NCBI GenBank assembly: GCA_019136655.1
Contig: JAGVTU010000024.1
Coordinates: 67,553 to 131,552 of the forward strand
DNA: 64,000 bases
DNA from: Bacteroidota bacterium
GTDB lineage: Bacteria > Bacteroidota > Bacteroidia > AKYH767-A > OLB10
Reading direction: 5' to 3'
This document shows positions 34,563 through 43,506 of the stretch, piece by piece. Below the pieces are notes generated by a model. It saw nothing but the letters and a program-made list of their open reading frames with translations, had not been told where the DNA came from and ran no database searches. Positions within the stretch are counted from its first letter, which is position 1. Every line of letters begins with the position of its first letter. Both the position numbers and the translations under genes were made by a program.

Positions 34563-35447
34563 ATGAAGTCTTTGCTAAAAAGCATATATCATCATCTTCC
34601 TTTCAAAAAACAATTGTTTTCAGTGATAAGGCCGTTCCATCTGCCTGAAAATATTTATCGTCATTTACATTTTAAAGGAGTCATCCATGTGAAAGTGGAT
34701 GAACATTCATCGTTCAAAACCATGCACTACGGCTATCAGGTAGAGAATGAAATTTTTTGGTCGGGGCTAACAGGCAACTGGGAAAAAGAATCCTTGAAAC
34801 TGTGGATTACCCTGTGCAGACATAGCAAATGTATTCTCGACATTGGCGCCAACACCGGAATATATTCCCTTATTGCAAAATCAATAAGCAGCAACAACAC
34901 CATTGTAGCTATTGAACCGGTGTCTCGTGTTTTTAAAAAACTGAAACACAACATGGAGTTAAATAAGTACAATGTTTTATGCCTTGATGTTGCCGCATCT
35001 GACAAAGATGGAGAAGCTATTATCTATGATACCGATGATGAGCATACTTATTCAGTTACCGTAAACGAAGACAGGAGTTTGCCCGGAGTAGTTACCAAAC
35101 CGGTAACCATCAAAACAGCACGTTTGGATACGCTGATTGAAAAGCACCAAATTCCAAAAGTGGACTTGATGAAAATAGATGTGGAGACACATGAACCGCA
35201 GGTGCTTGAAGGTTATAAAAAATATTTAAAAGAGCATCAGCCCACCATGCTGATAGAAATACTGAATGATGAAGTAGCGCAAAAGGTGGAAAATATACTC
35301 AATGAATGTACATCCGGTTATCTTTATTTCAACATTGACGAACGCGGAGGCATTCGCAAAACAGAACATCTTTCGCGCAGCGACTACTTTAATTTTCTGA
35401 TTTGTAAAAAACCTGTTGCCGACATGCTGAAATTGCCTATGGCTTAA
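34563..35447 (+). CDS. FkbM family methyltransferase
   Basis: A 294-residue SAM-dependent methyltransferase. Motif I CILDIGANTGIYSLIA is at 90-105, the acidic IEP at 117-119, and the FkbM signature DLMKIDVETHEPQVLEGYKK is at about 195-214. FkbM enzymes methylate oxygen atoms on sugars, polyketides or glycans. No glycan genes are adjacent, so the target is unknown. No signal peptide. It ends in LICKKPVADMLKLPMA. Confidence 0.9.
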   Translation: MKSLLKSIYHHLPFKKQLFSVIRPFHLPENIYRHLHFKGVIHVKVDEHSSFKTMHYGYQVENEIFWSGLTGNWEKESLKLWITLCRHSKCILDIGANTGIYSLIAKSISSNNTIVAIEPVSRVFKKLKHNMELNKYNVLCLDVAASDKDGEAIIYDTDDEHTYSVTVNEDRSLPGVVTKPVTIKTARLDTLIEKHQIPKVDLMKIDVETHEPQVLEGYKKYLKEHQPTMLIEILNDEVAQKVENILNECTSGYLYFNIDERGGIRKTEHLSRSDYFNFLICKKPVADMLKLPMA

Positions 35448-35595
35448 AATGTAATTGAATGGAAGTGTTAGACTTCAATTCAGGGCATTTCAACAAAATT
35501 GTATTGGTAACTTTTTTATGAAAAAAATTTTAAATCATTTCATATCACAATATTTTTTTCGTTATTTGAAACTTAAATACTTAATTAAAATCAAA

Positions 35596-36195
35596 ATGAT
35601 AAAACGTCTCACATCACTGCTCATAATTGCAGCGATTGCCGGAACAGCATCGGCACAAAAAATCAAAATTCAGGAAGGAAGCCTGAAAGACCTTAAAGGA
35701 CAAACCAAATTGAATGTGGTTTATGACTACAGCGACATGCGCGTTGGAAAATTTGCTAAAGAAGAAGACTATATTGCTAAGAAAACATCAGAGTATAATG
35801 CAAAAGAGCCGGGCCGTGGTGACGACTGGGCTAAGAAATGGCAAGCTGACCGTCAAAGCCGTTTTGAACCAAATTTTGTTGAACTGTTCAATAAAAAAAC
35901 TGATGTTCAGATAGGCAATTTTGAAGATGCAAAATACACTATGAAGGTGCACACTACATTTACTGAACCGGGATATAACATTTATGTAAGCCGCAAAAAT
36001 GCATCCATCAATTTGGAAATTACAGTTTATGAAACTGCTTCTCCTGACAAACCTGTTTGCAATATTACCGGAATGGGTTTCCCCGGTCGTACTTTCGGAG
36101 GATACGATTATGATACAGGTCTGCGTATTTCAGAAGCATATGCAAAAGCCGGTAAAGACCTGAGTGGTTTCTTTGCCAAAAACATGAAAAAATAA
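35596..36195 (+). CDS. Small secreted protein, unassigned
   Basis: A 199-residue exported protein. The signal peptide MIKRLTSLLIIAAIAGTASA begins at ATG 35596; the open frame extends back to 35455, but that part is a low-complexity, AT-rich extension that would bury the signal. The mature part starts QKIKIQEGSLKDLKGQTKL and contains KYTMKVHTTFTEPGYNIYVS and MGFPGRTFGGYDYDTG. It has no T9SS sorting domain or lipobox, so it is likely periplasmic. I do not recognise a named family, although the overall pattern is common in Bacteroidota. A strong terminator follows. Confidence 0.78.
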   Translation: MIKRLTSLLIIAAIAGTASAQKIKIQEGSLKDLKGQTKLNVVYDYSDMRVGKFAKEEDYIAKKTSEYNAKEPGRGDDWAKKWQADRQSRFEPNFVELFNKKTDVQIGNFEDAKYTMKVHTTFTEPGYNIYVSRKNASINLEITVYETASPDKPVCNITGMGFPGRTFGGYDYDTGLRISEAYAKAGKDLSGFFAKNMKK

Positions 36196-36210
36196 TAGCA
36201 CTGAACACTA

Positions 36211-36245
36211 AAAAAAGCTGCCTCAAAAGGGCAGCTTTTTTTATT
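36211..36245. terminator. Bidirectional rho-independent terminator
   Basis: Stem AGCTGCC (36216-36222) with GGCAGCT (36230-36236), loop TCAAAAG, flanked by A-run on the left and T-run on the right. It can end the secreted-protein gene on the plus strand and the YkgJ-like gene on the minus strand. Confidence 0.85.
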
Positions 36246-36298
36246 TTGATAATACAGGACACCAATTGTACTTCTTTAATTTTTTAAACCCAAACTTA

Positions 36299-36787
36299 TC
36301 AAACTTCCTTTTTAAGTTTTTCAATAACAGCTGCCACAGCAGGACATATCAGCGAATTGCGATAAGTTAAATCCATAATCTGATATATGTTTTTTCGGAT
36401 GGTATGAGGATACTCTCTGCATGCCTGCGGCCTGACTGAATAAACAGAGCAGCGATTATCTTCAAGAAGAAATGGGCATGGCGATTTTTGCAAAACATAA
36501 TGTCCGTCCTCATCAAGATGCAGATATTTTTCAACCAGTTCTCCGGGTTTTATATGTAAATGTTGGGCAATGCGGCCAATATCCACATCGCGAAAAATGG
36601 GGCTGGTTGTTTTGCAGCAGTTGGCACAATCAAGACAACTGTGTTTTTCAAAAAAAGCATTCGTTTCATTCTCAAATTTTCTGTCAAGAGTGGAATCTTT
36701 CTGCTGACCTGCTTTTTTCAGAAATAATTTGTTTTCTTTTCGCTTACTTTGTGCTGTCGCAAGTATTTTCTTCAGTTCATCATTCAT
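36299..36787 (-). CDS. YkgJ family cysteine-cluster protein
   Basis: A 162-residue protein with the YkgJ zinc/iron-chelating domain. Cysteines are Cys51, 54, 57 and 58 (CLDCANCC), then Cys104 (SPCPFL), Cys113 (NRCSVY) and Cys123 (RPQACREYP). The order C-x2-C-x2-C-C, CPFL, C-x-VY, RP-x2-C-x2-YP is the complete family pattern. The family is widespread and its role is not established. The N-terminal 45 residues are lysine-rich. It is a single gene convergent with the secreted-protein gene and divergent from ridA. Confidence 0.92.
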   Translation of the reverse strand: MNDELKKILATAQSKRKENKLFLKKAGQQKDSTLDRKFENETNAFFEKHSCLDCANCCKTTSPIFRDVDIGRIAQHLHIKPGELVEKYLHLDEDGHYVLQKSPCPFLLEDNRCSVYSVRPQACREYPHTIRKNIYQIMDLTYRNSLICPAVAAVIEKLKKEV

Positions 36788-36846
36788 CCCGACACAAAAT
36801 AAAAGAATAAATCTATCTGCATTAAGCAGATTCTATTAAAAATAAT

Positions 36847-37230
36847 ATGAGTAAAAAAATCATCAATTCTACGAAAGCACCCGCTCCTATCGGACCTTAC
36901 AGTCAGGCTGTACAAAGCGGTAATCTTCTGTTTCTATCCGGTCAAATTGCTATTGATCCCTCAACCGGTCAGCTCAAAACTGCAAGCATTGAAGAGCAAG
37001 CTATACAGGTAATGGAAAACCTGAAAGCCGTGTTGGCCGAAGCAGGATTAAACTTCTCACATATTATCAAAACAACCATCTTCCTTACTTCGATGAGCGA
37101 TTTTGATGCTGTGAACAAGGTTTATGGGTCATACTTTACCGACAATTTTCCTGCTCGCGAAACAGTTGCTGTAGCAGGTTTACCCAAAAATGTAAATGTG
37201 GAAATTTCTGTTATTGCCTCGGCAAACTGA
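36847..37230 (+). CDS. ridA: RidA family protein (2-iminobutanoate/2-iminopropanoate deaminase)
   Basis: A 127-residue RidA/YjgF protein. It hydrolyses reactive enamine/imine intermediates released by PLP enzymes. Seen: APAPIGPYSQAVQSGNLLFL near residues 11-30, SGQIAIDP, and the C-terminal signature with the key Arg in FPARETVAVAGLPKNVNVEI. Length and both signatures fit the true RidA branch. It is a single gene with a short gap before mscL. Confidence 0.94.
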   Translation: MSKKIINSTKAPAPIGPYSQAVQSGNLLFLSGQIAIDPSTGQLKTASIEEQAIQVMENLKAVLAEAGLNFSHIIKTTIFLTSMSDFDAVNKVYGSYFTDNFPARETVAVAGLPKNVNVEISVIASAN

Positions 37231-37293
37231 ATTTTTTCTAAATGAATTCAATGCAACATCATATTTAAACTCCCTTATATGGAGATTCTTGTA

Positions 37294-37301
37294 TAGATTT
37301 G
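37294..37301 (+). promoter_or_regulatory. -7 promoter element (TAGATTTG) for mscL
   Basis: Exact TAnnTTTG followed by C. A TTG that would extend the mscL frame lies inside it (37299), so ATG 37341 is the start. Confidence 0.55.
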
Positions 37302-37340
37302 CAGCGAACAAATTTTGTCTATCTATTAAATCAAACTGTT

Positions 37341-37769
37341 ATGGGATTTTTAAAAGAATTTAAAGATTTCGCAATGCGCGGAAATCTTGTTGATTTTGCC
37401 GTAGGTGTAATTATTGGTGCAGCCTTTGGCAAAGTAACCTCCTCATTTGTAGATGGAATTGTGATGCCAATTGTCGGAAAAATTATTGGTGGAACCGATT
37501 TTTCAGAAATGAAATATAAAATTCAGGAAGGAAGCAAAGAAGTGTTGGATGCCTCAGGAAATGTAATAACTAAAGCTACGCCCGAAGTATATATTAAATA
37601 TGGAGAGTTTATCACAGTATGTCTTGATTTTTTAATTGTAGCTTTTGTGATGTTTCTTCTCATCAAAGCAATGAACAATCTCAAAAAAGCAGAACCTGCA
37701 CCACCACCTCCAGGTCCTACAAAAGATCAGGAACTTTTAAGTGAAATCAGAGACTTACTTAAAAAGTAA
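37341..37769 (+). CDS. mscL: Large-conductance mechanosensitive channel
   Basis: A 142-residue MscL channel that opens under membrane tension to release solutes during osmotic downshock. MGFLKEFKDFAMRGNLVDFA and the first membrane helix GVIIGAAFGKVTSSFVDGIV are canonical; the second helix is ITVCLDFLIVAFVMFLLIKA. The C-terminal bundle contains a proline run (PAPPPPG) and ends LLSEIRDLLKK. The start at ATG 37341 is set by the family N-terminus and by the promoter element just upstream. Confidence 0.96.
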   Translation: MGFLKEFKDFAMRGNLVDFAVGVIIGAAFGKVTSSFVDGIVMPIVGKIIGGTDFSEMKYKIQEGSKEVLDASGNVITKATPEVYIKYGEFITVCLDFLIVAFVMFLLIKAMNNLKKAEPAPPPPGPTKDQELLSEIRDLLKK

Positions 37770-37777
37770 ATATTACA

Positions 37778-37808
37778 GGGGGGATTGAAAAACAATCCCT
37801 TCTTTTTT
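37778..37808 (+). terminator. Rho-independent terminator after mscL
   Basis: Stem GGGATTG (37781-37787) with CAATCCC (37793-37799), loop AAAAA, followed by TTCTTTTTT. Confidence 0.8.
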
Positions 37809-37840
37809 AACAGAAATAATCAATTAAATTTATTCAAAAT

Positions 37841-38749
37841 ATGAAACGTTTTTTTACAACGCTTGCTGTTGCAGCAATGGTGTTACCTTCATTCGCACAA
37901 ACTGAAACTCCTGTAGATACTTCATGGAAAAAAGGCGGAATGGGGTCTGTAAATTTTAATCAGGTAGCTTTTAGCAACTGGGCTGCCGGTGGCGAAAATT
38001 CAGTGTCCGGTGCTGCATTCCTAACCTTATTTGCCAATTACGCAAAGAACCGTTTAGCTTGGGACAACCAGTTGGACCTTGCATACGGATTATTAAAATC
38101 AGGTACTGCCAAAGTGGTGAAGAGTGAAGACAAAATTGACCTCAACTCTAAAGTTGGATACAAGGTGTCTGATGTAAGTAAGTTTTATTATACCTTCCTG
38201 TTTAATTTTAAAAGTCAGTTTGCCAACGGCTACGACTATAAAAATGACACTTTGCGCGAGCATCCTATTTCAAGATTTCTTGCTCCTGCTTATTTGTTAT
38301 ATTCAATTGGTGTGGACTATAAACCGAATGATAATTTCAGTTTATACCTTTCTCCACTCACAGGTCGTACAATTATTGTGAACGATGATGATTTATCACA
38401 GGCCGGTGCCTTTGGTGTTGATCCGGGTAAAAAATCACTGACACAACTCGGAGCATACCTGAGAGCAACTTATAAGAAAGATGTGTTTACCAATGTGAAT
38501 TTCCAGACCAAACTTGAATTATTCAGTAACTATCTGAAGAATCCTCAAAACATTGCAGTCAATCATGAAATATTGATTGCTATGAAAATTAACAAGTTTT
38601 TGAGTGCAAATATTGGTACACAAATGATTTATGACGACATAGTGCCGGTGACCGTTATTAAAGAAACCAGTGGTGTAAAAGAAACCAAAACAGGTCCAAG
38701 ACTTCAGTTTAAGGAAGTTTTTGGTATAGGATTATCTTACAAGTTTTAG
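37841..38749 (+). CDS. DUF3078 family outer-membrane protein
   Basis: A 302-residue exported protein with signal peptide MKRFFTTLAVAAMVLPSFAQ. The mature protein starts with W-rich blocks typical of DUF3078: SWKKGGMGSVNFNQVAFSNW and AAGGENSVSGAAF, followed by alternating strands and a terminal LSYKF, which suggest an outer-membrane barrel. The family is common in Bacteroidota and its function is unknown. It is a single gene between two terminators. Confidence 0.9.
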   Translation: MKRFFTTLAVAAMVLPSFAQTETPVDTSWKKGGMGSVNFNQVAFSNWAAGGENSVSGAAFLTLFANYAKNRLAWDNQLDLAYGLLKSGTAKVVKSEDKIDLNSKVGYKVSDVSKFYYTFLFNFKSQFANGYDYKNDTLREHPISRFLAPAYLLYSIGVDYKPNDNFSLYLSPLTGRTIIVNDDDLSQAGAFGVDPGKKSLTQLGAYLRATYKKDVFTNVNFQTKLELFSNYLKNPQNIAVNHEILIAMKINKFLSANIGTQMIYDDIVPVTVIKETSGVKETKTGPRLQFKEVFGIGLSYKF

Positions 38750-38775
38750 GATTAAACACTGAATATCAACACAAT

Positions 38776-38810
38776 AAAAAGCCATTTCCATTGCAGAAGG
38801 GGCTTTTTAG
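38776..38810 (+). terminator. Likely rho-independent terminator after DUF3078 gene
   Basis: AAAAAGCC (38776-38783) pairs with GGCTTTTT (38801-38808); the 17-base middle is only partly paired, so it is weaker than the others. Confidence 0.6.
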
Positions 38811-38860
38811 TTAAAATTAAAAAAGCTTATCTTTCAGTGCATTTCGTATAAAATAAATTG

Positions 38861-38869
38861 TATCTTTGC
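38861..38869 (+). promoter_or_regulatory. -7 promoter element (TATCTTTGC) for rpsO
   Basis: Exact TAnnTTTG followed by C, about 40 bases before the rpsO start, as expected of a strong ribosomal-protein promoter. Confidence 0.65.
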
Positions 38870-38900
38870 ACACTTTATTTTTTAAAAGACAAGAAATACA

Positions 38901-39170
38901 ATGATATTAACATCAGAAAAGAAAAAGGAAATTTTCACAAAATTTGGTGGTAACGAAAAAAATACCGGTAATGCTGAAGCACAGATTGCTATGTTTACTG
39001 ATCGTATCAATCATCTGACCAATCACCTGAAAAGTCAGCCGAAAGATTATTCAACTCAGCAATCGCTAATCAGACTTGTAGGTAAACGCAGAAGTTTGCT
39101 AGACTATTTAAACAAGACTGATATACAACGTTACCGTAAAATAGTAGCTGATTTAGGCTTAAGGAAATAA
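38901..39170 (+). CDS. rpsO: 30S ribosomal protein S15
   Basis: An 89-residue S15 protein, which binds the 16S rRNA three-way junction early in 30S assembly. Canonical blocks are TGNAEAQIAMFTDRINHLTN and LIRLVGKRRSLLDYL, with the ending RYRKIVADLGLRK. Length is exactly that of the family. It has its own promoter and terminator and precedes pnp, the order known from many bacteria. Confidence 0.98.
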   Translation: MILTSEKKKEIFTKFGGNEKNTGNAEAQIAMFTDRINHLTNHLKSQPKDYSTQQSLIRLVGKRRSLLDYLNKTDIQRYRKIVADLGLRK

Positions 39171-39194
39171 TTAAATTGAATAATACAACACATC

Positions 39195-39230
39195 AAAAAG
39201 GCAATGTTAAAAGATTGCCTTTTTGTTTTT
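39195..39230 (+). terminator. Rho-independent terminator between rpsO and pnp
   Basis: AAAAAGGCAAT (39195-39205) pairs with ATTGCCTTTTT (39214-39224), loop GTTAAAAG, then TGTTTTT. It ends 17 bases before the pnp ATG, so pnp is reached by read-through or by a promoter within or before the hairpin. Confidence 0.85.
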
Positions 39231-39247
39231 AAACACGTTTATAGAAG

Positions 39248-41452
39248 ATGAATTTAGGAGTAAAACACACATTTTCTTTGCCTGACGGCAGAGAAATTAC
39301 CATGGAAACAGGAAAATTAGCAAAACAGGCAGATGGCTCAGTGATGATAAGAATGGGCGATTGCATGATTCTGGCAACAGCCTGTGCCAAACAGGATGCT
39401 ATGCCCGGAGTTGACTTTATGCCACTGACTGTAGATTATCAGGAAAAATATGCCTCTGTAGGTCGTTTCCCCGGAGGATTTTTTAAACGCGAAGCACGTC
39501 CTTCTGAATATGAAATTTTAATCAGCCGTTTGATAGACCGTGCACTGCGACCTATGTTTCCTGAAAACTTTCATGCCGACACTCAGGTATTGGTTACCCT
39601 TCACTCAGGAGATAAAAAAGTATTGCCTGATGCACTTGCTGCATTAGCAGCTTCAACTGCACTTACCATTAGCGACATTCCATTTAACGGACCAATTTCA
39701 GAAGTGCGTGTAGCACAGATTGACGGAAAGATGGTCATCAACCCTTACACTGAAGATTTATCACGTGCAACTCTTGATTTGATTGTTGCAGGTTCTTCAG
39801 AAAATATTGTGATGGTAGAGGGTGAAATGAATGAAGTATCAGAAGCTACCATGCTCGAAGCAATTCGCACTGCACATGAGGCCATCAAAGTTCAGTGTCA
39901 GGCACAACTTGACCTGCTGGCTAAAATCGGAGGCAAAACAAAACGCGAATACAATCACGAAGAACACGATGAGGAACTTCGTAAACTCGTAAGAGACGAA
40001 ACATTCAAAAAAGTGTATGAAACTGCATTGCTTGGCAATCCTAATAAAAGCGAACGCCAAAAAGCATTTGAAGCCATACTCGAAGAATTTAATACCCGAT
40101 TTACCGAAGAAGAACTGGAAGAAAAAATTGGTCTCATCAAACATTATTATCACGAAGTGGAGTATGATGCAGTACGAGAAGCATTGCTTGCTGAGAAAAA
40201 ACGACTTGACGGACGTGGCCTTTCCGACATACGACCTATTTGGAGTGAAGTAAATTATATTCCTACTGCCCATGGATCTTCAGTGTTTACACGTGGCGAA
40301 ACACAGTCGCTTACCACAGTAACCTTAGGTGGTAAAATGGAAGAACAGATTATAGACGGTGCCATGATTGAAGGAACAAAAAAGTTTATTCTCCATTACA
40401 ACTTCCCTCCTTTCTCTACAGGTGAAGTTCGCCCTATGAGAGGCACAGGAAGACGCGAAGTAGGACATGGAAATCTTGCATTACGTGCTCTAACAAAAGC
40501 ACTACCTCCTGAAACAGAAAACCCTTATACCATCCGCGTTGTATCTGATATTCTTGAGTCCAATGGTTCAAGTTCTATGGCAACGGTATGTGCAGGAAGT
40601 CTGGCTTTGATGGATGCAGGTATCAAAATGAAATCAACTGTTGCAGGTATTGCAATGGGACTTATCAGCGATGGTAAAGGACGTTATGCTATTCTGAGTG
40701 ACATATTAGGAGATGAAGATCATTTAGGTGATATGGACTTTAAAGTAGCAGGTACTGCCAAAGGAATTACAGCCACTCAAATGGATTTGAAAGTTACCGG
40801 ATTGCCTTATGAAGTAATGGCACAGGCACTGGAACAGGCACGTCAGGGACGCATGCACATCATTGGCGAAATGGAGAAAACAATTTCTCAGGCACGTGCT
40901 GACTACAAACCACACGCTCCACGTATTGTTGAGTTTACCATTGAAGTGGATCAGATTGGTGCTGTGATTGGGCCCGGTGGCAAAATCATTCAGGAAATTC
41001 AACGCGAAAGCGGTGCAACTATCACAATTGAAGAGAAAGACAACAAAGGTTATGTGCAGATTGCTGCCGTTGGAAAAGAAAGTCTTGACAAAGCTCTTGA
41101 ACGGGTAAAAGCAATTGTAGCAGTGCCTGAAGTAGGAACTGTTTACAAAGGCAAAGTAAAAAACATCACCACCTTTGGTGCATTCGTTGAAATATTACCT
41201 GGAAAAGATGGACTTCTGCATATTTCAGAAATCAGTCATGAGCGTTTAGCCAACATGGATGGTGTGTTCAAAGAAGGAGATTTAGTGGAAGTGAAACTGA
41301 TTGGTGTAGAAGAAAAATCAGGTAAACTTAAATTGTCGAGAAAAGTATTGCTGCCTAAACCGGAAAGACCGGCAGGTGAAGGCAACAAACCTCACGAGGG
41401 TAAACATCGTGAACGCAGATTACCGAAAGAAAATCAGAATACTGAATCATAA
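39248..41452 (+). CDS. pnp: Polyribonucleotide nucleotidyltransferase
   Basis: A 734-residue PNPase that degrades RNA 3' to 5' by phosphorolysis. Two RNase PH-like units flank an all-helical middle: the first contains [20 protein letters not shown], the second (from about 320) contains [17 protein letters not shown] and the active-site [22 protein letters not shown] ([15 protein letters not shown]) and S1 ([20 protein letters not shown]) RNA-binding domains follow. The C-terminal tail is basic and disordered. It follows rpsO after a terminator. Its stop codon runs into the A-run of its own terminator. Confidence 0.98.
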   Translation: MNLGVKHTFSLPDGREITMETGKLAKQADGSVMIRMGDCMILATACAKQDAMPGVDFMPLTVDYQEKYASVGRFPGGFFKREARPSEYEILISRLIDRALRPMFPENFHADTQVLVTLHSGDKKVLPDALAALAASTALTISDIPFNGPISEVRVAQIDGKMVINPYTEDLSRATLDLIVAGSSENIVMVEGEMNEVSEATMLEAIRTAHEAIKVQCQAQLDLLAKIGGKTKREYNHEEHDEELRKLVRDETFKKVYETALLGNPNKSERQKAFEAILEEFNTRFTEEELEEKIGLIKHYYHEVEYDAVREALLAEKKRLDGRGLSDIRPIWSEVNYIPTAHGSSVFTRGETQSLTTVTLGGKMEEQIIDGAMIEGTKKFILHYNFPPFSTGEVRPMRGTGRREVGHGNLALRALTKALPPETENPYTIRVVSDILESNGSSSMATVCAGSLALMDAGIKMKSTVAGIAMGLISDGKGRYAILSDILGDEDHLGDMDFKVAGTAKGITATQMDLKVTGLPYEVMAQALEQARQGRMHIIGEMEKTISQARADYKPHAPRIVEFTIEVDQIGAVIGPGGKIIQEIQRESGATITIEEKDNKGYVQIAAVGKESLDKALERVKAIVAVPEVGTVYKGKVKNITTFGAFVEILPGKDGLLHISEISHERLANMDGVFKEGDLVEVKLIGVEEKSGKLKLSRKVLLPKPERPAGEGNKPHEGKHRERRLPKENQNTES

Positions 41453-41483
41453 AAAAAAGCTGCTCTTCGAGCAGCTTTTTTAT
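41451..41483. terminator. Bidirectional rho-independent terminator between pnp and thioredoxin-like gene
   Basis: GCTGCTC (41459-41465) pairs with GAGCAGC (41469-41475) around a tight TTC loop, with A8 on the left and T7 on the right. The left edge overlaps the pnp stop codon. It also serves the minus-strand gene ending at 41495. Confidence 0.9.
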
Positions 41484-41494
41484 TTCAACAACCA

Positions 41495-42055
41495 TTATTT
41501 CTTAAGCAACTCCCCCATCTCCCGCTGTATTTCTGCTCCTTTATTTTCGTTATACCAGTTCTGTATTTCAAGTTTCAGTTTATCGGTTTCCAACCCTTTT
41601 TCCTTTAGTTCCAAATACATTTTCTGACAGGCAACAGGTCTTGGTCCCCATACTGCCAAATCTTTACCTTCACTATTTCTCACAATCAATTTGGGAATAG
41701 ACTTGGTATTATTGGTCAGATAGTCATTAATTCTGAATGGTTCGCTGTCGCGCAACTCATACGAAACTGAGATGTTTTGACTCTGCCTGCTTATCATTTC
41801 AATAAAAGGTACAATATGGGCTGCATCGCCACACCAGGGTTCAGTAATCACTATCCAATGCTGCTTGGCGCTGATGCTTTTCATAACAGCAACCATTTCA
41901 TCAGTGAGTTTTCCGGTTTTAAGCCACCTGTTAAGCCGCGACCAGTTCAGTTTGGTGTATTCGGCATACTCTGCATCGTCATAGGGGGAAGTTCGTTCGG
42001 AGGGGTGTTGGTTTATTATTTTTTCGAAATAATCAAGGTATTCTTTAAAAGTCAT
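41495..42055 (-). CDS. Thioredoxin family protein with single-cysteine WCGDA motif
   Basis: A 186-residue cytosolic protein with a thioredoxin-like fold. The redox site is TEPWCGDAAHIVPFI: one Cys followed by Gly-Asp where thioredoxins have CGPC, so it cannot form the usual disulfide within the motif. The cis-proline block SIPKLIVRNSEGKDLAVWGP is present. This resembles the thioredoxin_9 group common in Bacteroidota; substrates are unknown. The frame reaches ATG 42103, but a perfect -7 element (42080-42087) lies in between, so MTFKEYLDYF at 42055 is the start. Confidence 0.85.
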   Translation of the reverse strand: MTFKEYLDYFEKIINQHPSERTSPYDDAEYAEYTKLNWSRLNRWLKTGKLTDEMVAVMKSISAKQHWIVITEPWCGDAAHIVPFIEMISRQSQNISVSYELRDSEPFRINDYLTNNTKSIPKLIVRNSEGKDLAVWGPRPVACQKMYLELKEKGLETDKLKLEIQNWYNENKGAEIQREMGELLKK

Positions 42056-42079
42056 ATCAATGAAAAATGGTTTATTGCG

Positions 42080-42087
42080 CAAAATTA
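42080..42087 (-). promoter_or_regulatory. -7 promoter element (TAATTTTG) for thioredoxin-like gene
   Basis: Exact TAnnTTTG followed by C on the minus strand, inside the longer open frame; it decides for ATG 42055. Confidence 0.55.
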
Positions 42088-42256
42088 CCGTTAAGATTTT
42101 CATCCACTCACCCGAAAAGTGACAATAACAGCAGAATGATGTTGATATTTACAATTTACGGATATTTCCCATAAGTTTTGGCTGAATGCATGCTCTGAGC
42201 CACTTTAATACAAGAAAAATTATTTAGGAATATGCAGTGAATTTAAATAGTTTTTT

Positions 42257-42265
42257 TACATTTGC
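42257..42265 (+). promoter_or_regulatory. -7 promoter element (TACATTTGC) for tRNA-Glu
   Basis: Exact TAnnTTTG followed by C, 17 bases before the tRNA. rpsT may share this transcript. Confidence 0.6.
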
Positions 42266-42281
42266 AGCCTCAAAAAATTAT

Positions 42282-42353
42282 GGCCCGTTCGTCTAGGGGT
42301 TAGGACATCTCCCTTTCACGGAGGAAACACGAGTTCGATTCTCGTACGGGCTA
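42282..42353 (+). tRNA. tRNA-Glu (anticodon TTC)
   Basis: Complete 72-nt cloverleaf. The acceptor arm pairs GGCCCGT (42282-42288) with ACGGGCT (42346-42352), with discriminator A42353. The anticodon loop is CTTTCAC with anticodon TTC at 42315-42317, and the T-arm contains GTTCGATTC. The 3' CCA is not encoded, so it is added after transcription. rpsT starts 52 bases downstream. Confidence 0.97.
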
Positions 42354-42405
42354 CAAAAAAAGAAACAGGTTAAAAACTGTCATTAAAAAATTAAATCAGA
42401 AAGAT

Positions 42406-42660
42406 ATGGCAAATCACAAGTCAGCCGAAAAACGTATCCGTTCTAACGGAGCTAAGAGAACCAGAAACCGTTATCAGGCCAAAACAACACGTAATGTTCT
42501 GAAAGATATCCGCACTACAAAAGATAAAAAAGAAGCTGAAAAAATGCTTCCTGAAGTAAATGCCTTGCTTGATAAAATGGCAAAGAAGAATATCATTCAC
42601 AAAAACAAAGCTGCCAACCTTAAGTCAAGTGTTGCAAAGCATATAAATACCTTAAAATAA
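42406..42660 (+). CDS. rpsT: 30S ribosomal protein S20
   Basis: An 84-residue basic, helical protein that binds 16S rRNA. It opens MANHKSAEKRIRSNGAKRTR and continues with RNRYQAKTTRNVLKDI and KNIIHKNKAANLKSSVAKHI, the standard S20 pattern. It follows tRNA-Glu closely, with no clear promoter of its own in between, so co-transcription is likely. A terminator follows. Confidence 0.97.
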   Translation: MANHKSAEKRIRSNGAKRTRNRYQAKTTRNVLKDIRTTKDKKEAEKMLPEVNALLDKMAKKNIIHKNKAANLKSSVAKHINTLK

Positions 42661-42679
42661 GTTTTCATTAAATATTATG

Positions 42680-42710
42680 AAAGCCTGCCTGAAAGGGTGG
42701 GCTTTTTTAT
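42680..42710 (+). terminator. Rho-independent terminator after rpsT
   Basis: GCCTGCC (42683-42689) pairs, with two G-T pairs, with GGTGGGC (42696-42702), loop TGAAAG, followed by TTTTTT. Confidence 0.8.
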
Positions 42711-42734
42711 TTAACAACCTACTGCTATTTTTAC

Positions 42735-43433
42735 ATGATGGAAAAAGAACCCGGAAATTCAATAAAATCATGGTCGGAAAGCGACAGACCGAGAGAAAAA
42801 CTCGAAGCAAAAGGCCATGGCTCACTTACCGACAGCGAGTTGCTTGCCATCCTGTTACGCTCCGGCAGCCGCGAAGAATCTGCTGTTGACCTTGCCAAAC
42901 GACTTTTAAAAAATGTAGGCAACGACCTCACATCCTTATCACGTTTATCAGTAAAAGACCTGGCAAAATATAAAGGCATCGGGAAAGTAAAAGCCATAAC
43001 CATAGTGGCTGCACTCGAACTTGGACGAAGACGTGCAAGTGCTCCTGTGCTGGAAAGGAAAAAAATCGGTAGCAGCAAAGATGCTGTGGAGTTGTTTGCC
43101 GGACATCTTTCGGACCTTACTCACGAAGAGTTCTGGATTCTGATGCTCGACCGCTCCAATAATATTATCGAACGCCAGAACATCAGCAAAGGTGGTGTAT
43201 CAGGAACAGTAGTTGATGCACGGCTTATTTTTAAGAGTGCAATTGAGAACCTGGCATCAGGAATAATTTTATGTCATAACCACCCCAGTGGCAACAACAA
43301 ACCCAGTCAGAATGATATTGACCTGACACGCAAATTAAACGATGCAGGCAAACTGGTTGACGTAAAAGTTATTGACCATATCATCATTTCAGGAGGTAAA
43401 TATTTCAGTTTTGCAGACGAAGGTATGTTGTAA
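42735..43433 (+). CDS. radC: RadC/JAB-domain protein
   Basis: A 232-residue protein of the chromosomal RadC type. An N-terminal helix-hairpin-helix (about 70-100, LAKYKGIGKVKAITIVAALE) is followed by a JAB1/MPN metallo-domain with the metal motif His181, His183 and Asp194 (CHNHPSGNNKPSQND). RadC was once linked to DNA repair; the true activity is not known and the fold suggests a metallopeptidase or related hydrolase. Two adjacent Met codons are possible starts (42735, 42738). Confidence 0.95.
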   Translation: MMEKEPGNSIKSWSESDRPREKLEAKGHGSLTDSELLAILLRSGSREESAVDLAKRLLKNVGNDLTSLSRLSVKDLAKYKGIGKVKAITIVAALELGRRRASAPVLERKKIGSSKDAVELFAGHLSDLTHEEFWILMLDRSNNIIERQNISKGGVSGTVVDARLIFKSAIENLASGIILCHNHPSGNNKPSQNDIDLTRKLNDAGKLVDVKVIDHIIISGGKYFSFADEGML

Positions 43434-43482
43434 ATTTATCAACACTGCTTCATACCGGAGAAAAACCATTCTGATTTAATGG

Positions 43483-43490
43483 TATCTTTG
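43483..43490 (+). promoter_or_regulatory. -7 promoter element (TATCTTTG) for carA
   Basis: Exact TAnnTTTG 16 bases before the carA ATG, giving a leader of about ten bases. Confidence 0.55.
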
Positions 43491-43506
43491 TAAAACTTTT
43501 TTTTTA

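Noticed and set aside
35455-35595. N-terminal extension of the small secreted protein
   Set aside because: It would place about 47 AT-rich, low-complexity residues before a clean signal peptide that begins at ATG 35596.
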